Positions 35,749 to 46,017 of a DNA stretch of 64,000 bases are shown piece by piece. Position 1 is the first letter of the stretch. Every line of letters begins with the position of its first letter. Under the pieces are notes generated by a model. The model ran no database searches and had not been told where the DNA came from. It saw only the letters and a list, made by a program, of their open reading frames with translations. The DNA comes from Diplodia intermedia (taxonomy: Eukaryota > Ascomycota > Dothideomycetes > Botryosphaeriales > Botryosphaeriaceae), in contig JAKEKT010000012.1 in NCBI GenBank assembly GCA_021495925.1, positions 434,001-498,000 on the forward strand, given 5' to 3'. Position numbers and translations under genes: made by a program.

Positions 35749-37297
35749 GGTCCGGCGCAAAATAGGTGTAGCTCTAGTCGAGGTTGTGGCAGTAGCCGTA
35801 GCAGCGGAGGGGAGTGTTGACGGGGGTGATCGGGCCGTGAAGGGGCTGGCGAAGAGCTGAGGCAGGGGAGAGTTCGCAGTGGATGAGCTATAGCTGACAG
35901 CGACTCAGGTGCAGTCTAAAATTACCGCAAACCATGCGCACCGGTGGCTACGTACAATAGTTTCAGATGGCGACTTCGGGGAAGGGCTGGGCGGTGGCTG
36001 TAGACGGTCAAGCGGAGTTGGGGCTTCGACTTTGACGCTACCCGGCGAAGGATCGATTGCATCTCACCAATCAACCGTGAGGCAAACACTTTCCATCATC
36101 CCGGCGAGCAACACTACCAGCTGTAAACCATGTCAAGAATCCGAAGAATGAGGCGATACTAGAGCCATGGGAAGCGGGAAGGGGAGGCCGCAGCGGGCGG
36201 GGAAGCTTAATTGCTCAGGCATCCCACCGGTGCTGCCGGAGGACGGGAGATGGGACGGAATGCGTGCGCACAGATGGCGGATGGAAACGTGGAGAGAGGT
36301 CGCACGGATAAGCGGATGTGCGGATGACGCATGTGAAAGAGATAGACTCAGCTGCACGTGGCGATGCTTCCAGAATAGGGGTCCCAAGCATCGGGATTGC
36401 GCGAGGCGACCGGGGGTGCCGAGCGAGCGGGCGAGTATCCATGGCGCTCCTGTGTACAGGGCGGCCGCGAATATCCTTCGCCGGGTCGCAGCAGATGGGA
36501 TGGACGTAAGCACGATCGCCGCCCAGGAACACCGGTCCAGTACCATGCCCACGGGCCGATGTTCGTCCATGCCCTGGGCTGTCCGCAGACGCGGAGCCTG
36601 TCAAACGAGAGCTCCCCGCTGCGCCCCGTGTTCCCCGTTGCGAGGCGCACAGTAGGTGGTGGCCTCTTCGGACCGAGCCCGCTCGCCGGATAGTCAAGGA
36701 ACACCTCCGCGATCAAGGGGCCACAAAATTGACGCGGCCCCTCAAACACCCTAGCATTCTTCACGTGGCTGCGGGCGGAGTGCATCTCTGCGGGAGCGGC
36801 TGACGGGTCGGGTTGGGCAGCAAGCCACAGCGCGCGAGGGAGGCGGAGTCAGATAGAGTCCACGTTCGCATCTGCCGGCGTCTGGTGGTGGGGGAGTTGA
36901 TGGTGGGCGGGAAGAGCAGAGGCGTTCAGTCCGGCTGCGGACGGCGGCGCAGATCCAGCGAGCTAACCACCATCCCTTCGGCCCTACTCTGCTGGCGACC
37001 ACCGGCCGTAGCTCCGCTGCGCCTGTGTCGCGTCTTATCGCTAACGTTAGTCCCCTTCGTCTTCGCTTGACGAACGCTGGCGCTCGGCAATCACAGTTTA
37101 GCGTGTTGCGCTTCCTCCTGGCGCCCCGTCAAAACAAGCCCTCGACATCCTTGTTTAAACCTGCCCGACCGCCCTCCTAACACACCTTCCCGCCCTCCAC
37201 CCGGCATGGGCACGCTCAGTTAAGATCCAATGGCCTCCCGCTGCCCTGCTGCCGACCAGACTCCACTCTCCCCACGCTCTTTGAACTCGTTGTCAAC

Positions 37298-38554
37298 ATG
37301 GCTTTCGACATTGCCGGCGGACGCGGCAATTCCATGTACATTCTGGGCGGCTTCGGCCTTGTCCTAGTCTGGTCCACTCTCTCGCTCCGCATCTATGTGC
37401 GGGTTCACATGCTCCGCCAGTGGGGGTGGGACGACTGGATGATGGCCTGGGCCGTCGTCTCCTTCACCATCATGGCGGCCGGCATGTTCTTGCTTGCCAA
37501 GAACTCGTTCGGCAGTCCAGCATACACCCTCCCAACCGACACCTTGGTCAAACTCTACGAAGTACGTGAGTCCCCAGTCCACTGACCGAGCAAGCTCTAA
37601 CCGCACGCAGATGGTCATCTTCGCCGAGGAGGGCTACGTCGCTACTGCCATGTTCTTCCGCCTTTCCGTCTGCTGCTTCTACCTCCGACTTACGCCAGTC
37701 ATGTGGCACATCTGGACCATCCGAGCGCTAATGGGTGTCACCACAACCTATTCCATTGCCTACTTCTTCGTGCTCCTCAACCAGTGCACCCCCATCTCTT
37801 ATTTCTGGACCCACTTCCGCGGCGACACCCACGGGACCTGCCTCAGCGACAGCATCATCATCGGCACCACCTTTGTCCACACCATCGTCTCCATCGTCGC
37901 CGACTGGACCCTCAACAGCATCCCTCTCTTCATCATCATCCCCAGCACCACCATGAGGCGGCGCACCAAATTCAGCGCTCTCGCCCTGCTCGGACTGGGC
38001 GCATTGTACGTCGACCCATTTCCCATTCACTGCACAAAAACTGACCCCACATCCCCACCCACAGCGCCAGCAGCGGCATCATCGTCCGCCTCATCGCCCT
38101 CTTCACCATCCGGCCGTCCAACAGCGCCGTCCCGCTCTCCCCGCCCGTCGCCTTCTGGTCCGCGCTCGAGGCGACCATCGGCATGACGGCCGCCAACCTG
38201 GCCACGTACCGCCCCTTCCTGCGCTCGCTCGCAAAATCGATCCGCAGCGGACCCGACAGCAACCTCTCGCCGCAGCAGAACTCGATCATCAACCTCAGCA
38301 AGATCCGGTGGCCGCGCAGCAGAGGGTCGCGCGGCCGGCGAGGCGGCAACGGTTCGGGCTACATGCGCAGCGGGGATGACGGGCAGGACTTGGACGGCAT
38401 CGACGAGCAGTGGGAGAGGGAGTTGGAGCTGGAGCTGTGCCGGGGCTCGGGCGGGACGGGCGGGACGTCGGTGGATGATGGCAAGTCGGCGGCGCAGATC
38501 GTGCGGGTGGGGAGCGAGGATGCGTTGAGGCAGGATTCTTCGCAGGCCGTATGA
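37298..38554 (+). CDS. Fungal rhodopsin-domain integral membrane protein
   Basis: Three exons, 37298-37561, 37611-38005 and 38065-38554, giving 382 aa. Introns of 49 and 59 bp begin GTACGT. The protein has the seven-helix layout of the fungal rhodopsin-like family common near Pth11-type receptors. TM1 contains YILGGFGLVLVWSTLSLRIY. The hallmark loop RQWGWDDWMMAWA before TM2 is present. LTPVMWHIWTI and the loop Cys in NQCTPISYFW and THGTCLSDS likely form a disulfide. TVHT-type residues and DWTLNSIPLFII mark later helices. The C-terminal tail of about 120 residues is basic then acidic and likely cytosolic. Members are presumed surface sensors, but ligands and G-protein coupling are mostly unproven. 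The start is the first ATG of the frame. Confidence 0.88.
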
Positions 38555-38853
38555 GTGTTCGACGGTGTGTACTACGAACTTTATTTTGTCTTGTTCTTTA
38601 AGCGTTTTTGATGCCCCGGGAGAATTCACGACTTTCTTTAGCTGTAACAACATCAACAACATCATCACCACATTTGCTGGGATTTCGAAAGGCACGTACC
38701 TTTTTCACTGTTTCTGTCTGTCACTCGGTCTGTGTTGAAGCTGGAGGGTTTATGCAAGACGTCATCGCAGGCTTCATGTCCTTCTTCTCCTCTACCTGCA
38801 ATCCCACAATCGTCTTCACTTCTTCACAAAGCCAGTCAGTCGCTCCCCCTCCC

Positions 38854-40388
38854 TCACTCCGACCCCCCTATCCTCACACAGACCTTCCCAAAATGCCCCT
38901 GCCCCTCCATATACCTAAACGCCTCCCTCGCCTCCTCAAACCCAAACACCCTCTCATCAACCACGGGCCGCACATCCAACGCCTCGATGACGCGGTTCAT
39001 CGCCTCATACTGCGTGCGGGGGCCGACAAAGCTCGTGCGCACGACGCAGAAGCGGAAGAACATGTCCAGCAGCCGGGGTTCTTCTTCTTCCGTCTCGGCC
39101 GCGCTGCCGCCGCGGAAGCCGACGAGGGAGACGACGCCGCCGGGCTTGACGGCGGCGAGCGACTGCCGCAGCGTCGTCGCGCCGCCCACCTCGACGACCA
39201 GGTCGACGCCGGCCCCGCCGTCGGGCGTCAGCGCGGCCGCCGCCGCGCCCCAGTCGGGCGTCTCAAGGTAGTTGAGCACGTGGTCGGCGCCGAGCAAGCG
39301 CAGCCGCTGCGCTTTCGCTGCGGAGGACGTCGTCGCGATGACTTTGGCGCCGGCGGCTTTGGCGAACTGTATGGTGCAAGGGGGGGTGGGTGGTCAGTTT
39401 GAGGAAGGGATCGGGGACTGTGGGGTATGAGAGAGGGAGAGGGAAGAGAAAGAGGGATGGGTAAAAAAAAAGGCAAGAGAAAGAAGGAGGAGTAAAAAGA
39501 AAAGGGGAAGGCGCATATATATACATATATATGGACACAACACACACCTGCACAGCAAAACAGCTCACCCCGCCACTCCCCATCGTCAACACCCAACCGC
39601 CCGGCCTTGGCCCCTTCCCCTCAAGCCCAAACAGCGCATCCCACGCCGTCACGCCCGCGCAGGCCAGCGTGGCGGCCCCCAGCATCCCGACGTTCGCCGG
39701 CGCCGCGATCAGGTACGCCGCCGGGAACACGGCCCACTCGGCCAGCGTGCCGGCCATCGGCCCGGCCCCCAGAACGTTCTGCAGGTGCCTGCGCGGGTCA
39801 AACTGCCCCGCCGCGTGCTCGCCGTTCATGACGGTCGCGACGGCGTCGCCCGGGCGGAACAGGGAAGAGGAGACGGCGGACCCGATCGCGGCGACGGTGC
39901 CGGCGCCGTCGGAGCACGGGATCGTGGGCGGGGACAGCGGCCAGGGGTACGCGCCGCGCGCGATGACGAGGTCGCGGTAGTTGAGGGAGGCGGCGGAGAC
40001 TATATGTGTGTGTGTGGGGGGTTGGTGGTGAGTTCTCGATTCTGTGATCTTCCTTTTTTCTTTTTTTTCCCTTTGGTTCTTTTTTGCCGCTTCCCTCTCT
40101 TTTCGCCTTTTTTTTTTCCATGTTTTAGAGGTCGGATGGGTTTCTGCACGTACGCTTGACGAGGACGTCGTTGGGGCCGAGCTCCGGCATGGGCACTTCT
40201 TCCATCTCCAGCCCGTCCGGCCCGGTGAAGTCGCGGATGACCCAGCGCTTCATGGTCTTGGGGATGGGTGGCGGCGGTGTTGCCGCGGCGCCGCTCTTGC
40301 GGCCATTCGTGGGTGCAGTGCTCCCGTTGCCGCTGGGGATGTAGGCGCTGTGGCCGACTGAGGTCGTCGTTGCTGAGGGAGGCGCCAT
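38854..40388 (-). CDS. MDR-family NAD(P)H oxidoreductase (zinc-free type)
   Basis: Three exons, 40388-40154, 39999-39548 and 39366-38854, giving 399 aa. Introns of 154 and 181 bp have GTACGT..ATAG and GTGTGT..ACAG borders. After a 45-residue disordered extension, MKRWVIRDFTGPDGLEMEEV and ASLNYRDLVIARGAYP open the GroES-like fold. The usual catalytic-zinc GHE segment is replaced by PCSDGAGTV, and the four-Cys structural zinc lobe is absent. The cofactor motif GSGGVSCFAVQFAKAAGAKV is split by intron 2. The closest known relatives are the fission-yeast SPBC1773.06c-type alcohol dehydrogenase-like proteins and quinone oxidoreductases. The enzyme probably reduces a quinone or an activated double bond with NADPH; the substrate is unknown. 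The gene converges on the rhodopsin-domain gene with a 299-bp gap. Confidence 0.88.
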
Positions 40389-41078
40389 CGTTGGGTAGGT
40401 TTGATGGATTAACTGGACAGGAGCTGTGATGAGAAGTCTCTTCTCCAGCGGAAGACGAGAAATATTATATCCGATATCTCGTTACGCCTTATTCCCGAAT
40501 CTTCTGGAGTCCATTCGCCGTGCCGCAAGATCCTCGGAACGGTGCTGTAGAAGGACGCCTCCCGGTCTGTGTCCTGAGTCGATCCACCCTGAGTTGACGT
40601 CAGAATGGTTCTTTCCGTGTCTTCGGCCCGAAGCGCAGGCTGGTTGCGGAGGGAGTGGCTTCAACGGTGCTGCATGATGGAATATCCTCCTTCCTTATCC
40701 TGACGAGCTTCGGCTCCCGCCCCCTGCCAACGTCGGGACCGGTGTCTAAGATGTTGTTCTTGGCAACTTGAGGCGGTTACAGGGAAACTCGTAAGGACAG
40801 ACTTCGGGTTAAACTACTCGTTTGAAAACGGAAGGCCGGATGCTGTCCCGACTCCCGAGAGAAGGACCGGAGACCCCAATAGAGACCAGTCTCCGACTAC
40901 TTTCTATTGGCACAGAGCCTACGGCACAATCTTTCAACTTCGGCCAAAGTTATAATAGAGACTTAAGAAATTGAATCAATCCAGAGTTTACTACATCTAA
41001 CGAAGTAAATACAAGAAACCAATACGGAACTCCAACACCAAACTCCATGGACGTGATTACCAAATCAGAATAGCCAGC
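40389..41078. other. Intergenic region, nothing recognised
   Basis: This 690-bp stretch holds the promoter of the MDR oxidoreductase gene and the 3' flank of the Clr5-ankyrin gene. No frame with domain signal, repeat or RNA gene is visible. Confidence 0.5.
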
Positions 41079-44000
41079 CTATCCCTGATTGCCTCGATGC
41101 GACTCAATGAGCCTTGCCACAGCGTTTAACCCGCGTCCCCTTGCCAGCTTGATCGCTGTCGCAAACTGACGTTCCCCAAACCCAAGACTGGTAATGTCGG
41201 CTCCGTGCTGAAGAAGTAGCTTAACCGTGTCAAGCCTGCCCCACTCAGCAGCTCCTTCAAGAGCCGTCCTACCATCTTGTTCAGCACCAGCAGCATTGAC
41301 ATCAGCGCCTGCGCCTAGAAGCATACAAGAGACCTCAATATGGCCTTTGATCGCAGATGCTTGGAGTGCGGACATTCCTCTATGATTGTAAGGCGGCTCA
41401 TTGACGTCAGCTTGTAGTTGAATTAGACACTCAACCAGCTTACTATCACCAAGAAAAGCTGCATCCTGGAGCGCTGTTCTGTTATGCTGATCTGACGTGG
41501 ATCCGTAAATATCAATTCCTGCTTCATGAAGTAGTCTTAGGATGCTGGGTCCACCGCGCAACTGCCAATAAATCGACTCGTTGGATGTGATTCTCTCACG
41601 TTCCTGAGAGCTCAAGTTGTCAACTTTGGCCCTAGGAAAGTGCAAGAGGAATCGAACAACGTCTTCTGCTCCGGCCACTACTGCAGCCTCCAACGGTGAA
41701 ATGCAATAGAAGTGACCGCTGATTTCAAAATCCGGTAAACAGCTAGGAAGCCACCTTTCATTCTTGTTGACAGGCGCACTGGCTTCGACAAGGCATTTAA
41801 CCATTTCGAGATTGTTGAAGAGACAAGCTACCAATACTGCAGCGACAACGCATGGGGGAGATAGGTCGATACCGCCATTGGCAAGAGCGCGTACCATGTT
41901 GATGTCAGAGTTGTCTGGTTTGACAGCCTCGTTGAGGTAGCGATGGCCGAAACATGGGTCGTCTATATTGACGGGAGGAGGCTGCATGACTCGAAGATTT
42001 TTCAGAATTCTTTCAACTCGCAAACTATCCCTCTCTTCGAAAGCCTCATCAAGCTCGACTGATCCGCATCTATGCGCTCCATTCTCACTCAGCCGCCGAG
42101 CAATGCTTGGATAACTTCTCTGGAATGACATAGGCAGACGCAATCTTCTAGGATCGGCACCACGGTCGAGTAAATATTCCAAAGTATTGATGTTTCTGTC
42201 CGAGAAATAATGAGTCCGGTCATCGACAAACATGGTCTCAAGAGCAGTTTTGGAGCATCCATCTGTTGCGTTGACGTCCAACCCAGCGCTGATCGCGATA
42301 TGAATAAACTCAATATGTCCTTGCATTGTCGCACGACCGAGAGCGCGAACGTCGATGGGTGATGCACCAGCTTCGAGAAGAAGTTGTACCACGGAATCAT
42401 TCTCCCGCTGGAGAGCCATAGAAAGTGGTGATAATTCGGTCCCTCGCATCGCATTGACATCTGCATCAGCGTTGATGAGGAGTCTGACAAGGTTGAGATC
42501 GTCATGGAAACCGTAGAATTCGATTGCGATAATCAAGGCCGTTTTTCCTATCATGGAATCCAAGTCGAAACCAGCCGTCCTGAGACTCTCGCTTGGAATA
42601 CAGGCATTGACATCAGCACCTCTGTCAAGAAGCAGTTTGACTATGTGCGAATCGCCCATCATCGTCGCTGTTTGAAGAGGAGTTTGGACCAATCGCCCTG
42701 ATGGTCTTTCAATGTCTGCTCCCCAATTCACGAGATATGTTGCGATATCGCGCTTTCCTGCACGAATGGCGTAACCAAGTGGTGTCAAGCCGTCCGCGTC
42801 CCACACGTTGATGTTCGCACCTTTCTTCAAAAGCAGCTTCACCATGTCTCCGGATCCGGATTTGACCGCTTCCTGCAGGAGGGAGGTATGTTTCCTGAAT
42901 GAAATGGCAATGTTACTGTCTAGGCCGAAGCCGAGAAGTATGCGCATCGCTTGAATTTTGTCCGACCGGACGGCGCCACACAAAGCATCCATACCAGATT
43001 CTTTGGTAAAGTCTAGATGGATGCCTCTTTTGAGGGCCATTGATATGTAATGATATGCGTTGTTGTCGATAGCATCGAACACCGTCTTCTGGGTAAATCC
43101 AGGCCCCGATTTCATGACCTTTTCGAACACCTCTTGGTTGTTGCATTCAATCGCCCAATGCAAGGTCAGTCCAAAAATTGTCTCCGGCAATGGATATTTT
43201 AGTATCGCTCGTTCCAGGAATGAAGCAATGAGCTTGCGGTGACCGGTCCGCAAGATACCATGGATAGCTCCAGGGTCGTCCAGGAAACCTCTGTCAAGAA
43301 CTGATTGGAATTCATTTCTTGAGAGTTTCCTGCAAATATTGTGGACCCAAAATTCCATGCCGCTTTCTAATTGAGCCGGATCGGCCCCAGCATCGAGCAG
43401 AGCAAATGTCATGGCTGCTGAATCGAATCCACTAGCCACATCCAGAGGCCGAGCATACCACAGTGAATCGTTGGGGCCAACTTGAGTATGCTTGAGTAAG
43501 AGCTGCACCAAGTTGACCTGGTTCTCTCGGATCGCTACCTCGAAGAGTCTCTCTACCAGGGACTCAACAACAGGATCTTTTTCTCGGAAGAGGCCAAGGA
43601 CTTGAACCTTTCCGCTGTGAAAGTCGAAGCCCGTCATAATCGAATGTCCATAGAGACTCCCCCAATACTCATCACGCCATTGGTGGTTCGATATTGCAAG
43701 GACGGTAGTCATGAACATTTGTTGGTTTTCGGGCTTGACATTCTTGAACGTTCTGATCAAGCACGAACTGTTGAGACCCATTTTGGCCAGAGGAGCTAAC
43801 CTAGAGTTTTTCAGAGATAGAGCCGTTTTGAATCGATTTGGGACCATTGAGGCGGGACCGGCGGTGTCATGAGAAGCACTGGAGAGTGAGTTTGCAAGTT
43901 GTTCGAACAGCGGACCTAGTCAAAATTAGCTAAACAGTCCCCAAGGAATCGAATGGGCAAGCACGTGTTCTTACCATGGCGTTCGAGCACTTGCAGGAAG

Positions 44001-44523
44001 TCAAAGTATGGAAGGTTATCAACAGAAATGGTGGCCGAGCGGTTCACCGGAGTCAGCGACCTCTGCCTGGGAGGAGTGGTGATGAAGAGGCCTTCGGGAG
44101 TTTGGCTGCGTCTGACGGCCATCCCTCGTTGGAAGTGTTCGTACGTAGTCTCGAAGTAGTATCGCCCAAGTGCTTTTGTAATCTTGTGCTGAGGGAAGAC
44201 GTTGCCGTTCACGATCAATTCGCTATCCTTGCCCTCTTCAGCCTTGCGCTTCGCAAAGCGACGCCCGACGAAGTTCCATTCCTCTTGCTTCAGGCCCTTT
44301 CGTAAGCCCCACTTGCGGACGCGGCGCTGATACTCTGTCTCACTGGGACGAGTTAAATATCTGAGAACGCGACGGGGTTCTGACTTTCCGATTCAGAGAT
44401 TGCTTACTTTGCCTCGAAACCATACAGTCGTTTCATTTCCACCACCAGCTGCTTGCAGGTCAGACCGTCATCTACGTAGAGACGTCTGATGTTGTCCTTC
44501 TGGGACTCCCATCTGTCCGGCAT
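41079..44523 (-). CDS. Clr5-domain ankyrin-repeat protein
   Basis: Three exons, 44523-44408, 44342-43975 and 43915-41079, giving 1106 aa. Introns of 65 and 59 bp begin GTAAGC and GTAAGA. Residues 1-55 are a Clr5 domain: MPDRWESQKDNIRRLYVDDG, then LTCKQLVVEMKRLYGFEA, then TEYQRRVRKWGLRKGLK. It is cut by intron 1 exactly as expected from reading frame. A basic linker follows, and from about residue 230 to the C-terminus there are at least a dozen ankyrin repeats, many near consensus (DGLTPLGYAIRAGKRDIATY, then HIVKLLLDRGADVNA, and DGRTALEGAAEWGRLDTVKL). The Clr5 domain is named after a fission-yeast heterochromatin factor; in moulds it is often fused to repeat scaffolds of unknown function. Cytosolic or nuclear. 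The domain calls are secure, the biological role is not. Confidence 0.92.
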
Positions 44524-45328
44524 GGTGGCCTTCCCCGGCGGCACGGGGGTGTTTGGAGTGAATATGGTGAGAGAAGTGAAGGACGGCGGGGTAATGGAAG
44601 GGAAGGAAACAGATTATGGGGCACTTCAAACTGGCGTCAGGCTGAGAGACACGAATGTTCATTGGCCATTGCCAAAATCTCGTGCAACACAGGATAGCCC
44701 TAACGTGGCTGGACTAAGAGTATCCTTGTCGATCTGTCACCCATTCTCATTGGTCCAGGCCAAAATCTCCTCGACATGTACCGATGTACCTCTGCAATGT
44801 GTCACGCTTTGGGTGGCTGCGATAAGCGGACGACGTAATGTCTCGGGCCACGCTCAGTGTGGAGAGCAGAATGACGTCGAACTTCAGCCGAAGCTACGTA
44901 ACGGTGAACAAGGTTGGACAAAGTATCTCGATGACAGAGATGCCCTGTCGAGGCCTTCTGATCGTTGGTGGAGAAAACACTGCTGATCAAAGATTGCCAT
45001 TCTTTGTATACCATTACAACTACATCCCGGATGTCACAACACCAGAAGAATTCGGAAAGACAAGCTTTTGATCGCCGCGCCGTGGCATTGCGGCGAGAAA
45101 ACCAAATTACAACTAATCCATCATCGGTTCACTCCGCGAACGTAAAGGCTTCCGCAGTACAGGTAATGCTCATCGTGCCCCTTCATGTCGCACCATATAT
45201 CCCAGCGTTAACGGATCCTCTCCCCCCCCCATGCACCCTCTCACTCCTCCTCCCCCTCCTCCTCCTCCCCCTCCTCCTCCTCCTCCCCTCCCCCCACCCA
45301 CCCCAACCCGCGACGACCAGAAAACCGC
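44524..45328. other. Intergenic region with pyrimidine tract
   Basis: This 0.8-kb gap contains the promoter of the Clr5-ankyrin gene and the 3' flank of the CFEM gene. A CTC/CCT polypyrimidine tract occupies about 45236-45296, immediately beyond the CFEM stop codon on the minus strand. No coding frame is supported. Confidence 0.55.
45236..45296 (+). repeat. Polypyrimidine CTC/CCT tract
   Basis: An imperfect CTCCTCC/CCCCTCC tract of about 60 bp, purine-rich on the CFEM gene's sense strand, lies in its presumed 3' UTR. It could form triplex or G-rich RNA structures. Confidence 0.85.
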
Positions 45329-46017
45329 TCACAGCACGAGCATAACGACGCCCATGGCGGCCGACAGGCCGGCCGCGACGCCGCCCGCCCGCAGGATGCC
45401 GGCGGCGGCGTTGGTCGACGACGACGACGGGGTGGGGCTGGGGGTGGAGGAGGAGGAGGCGGAGGAAGACGAGGAGCCGGGGGTGGAGACGGCGCTGGAG
45501 GTGGAGTTGCCGTCGCCGCCGCTCGAAGAAGAGTCCTCGCCGCGGACGGTGGCGGAGTCGGTCTTGCCGCTGTTGAGGTCCTCGCAGATGGCGGCGGAGA
45601 CCTTGGAGGATTCTGTGGTGGGGGGGATTTGTTGTCAGCTGGGGGGGTTGCTCTTGTTGTTGTTGTTTTACGTGGAAGTATGGGAGCAGGGGAGCAGGGA
45701 GAGAAGGAAGATGGAGTTGGAAAACGTACTCATGGCTTCCTCGGCCGTGCACTTCTCGGAGATGCAGCCGATGACCTCGGCGGCGAGGTCGTCCTGCTTC
45801 TTGCACTGGCACGCGGCGTCCTTGACCTCGCAGCCGACCTTGGGAGCGCCGGCTTTGATGCAAGGGATCTGAGAGAGAGAGAGAAATAAAGGTCAGCTGG
45901 GGGAACGGAGTGGCAGCGGCATCGGGAACGTACGGCGCAGCTGGGGATGTCGGCCTGGGTGTAGGCGGCGGCCATGGAGGCCGAGGCGGCGAGAACGACA
46001 GCGGTGGAGAACTTCAT
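45329..46017 (-). CDS. CFEM-domain GPI-anchored surface protein
   Basis: Three exons, 46017-45934, 45868-45730 and 45612-45329, giving 168 aa. Introns of 65 and 117 bp have GTACGT donors. Residues 1-18 are a signal peptide (MKFSTAVVLAASASMAAA). The CFEM domain (about 22-92) has all eight cysteines, at 27, 31, 41, 48, 50, 67, 72 and one near 87. The conserved Asp45 (in GCEVKDAACQC) is the residue that ligates heme iron in characterised CFEM proteins. A Ser/Thr/Pro-rich stalk follows. The C-terminus is a hydrophobic GPI signal (GGVAAGLSAAMGVVMLVL) after small residues. CFEM proteins act in heme/iron capture, cell-wall stability or host interaction; which applies here is unknown. A GATAAATA element 130 bp upstream fits as a core promoter. 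Confidence 0.93.

Larger units (their letters stand above)
34016..37297. other. Low-complexity interval
   Basis: This 3.3-kb stretch contains the GGA microsatellite, a possible DUF7730-like relic and a tandem duplication (separate entries). It also has a poly-Gly/Ala minus frame at 34407-34958 with no homology, a GCCT repeat near 34818-34847, and overlapping orphan frames at 36.1-36.8 kb. No intact gene is supported. Confidence 0.45.
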
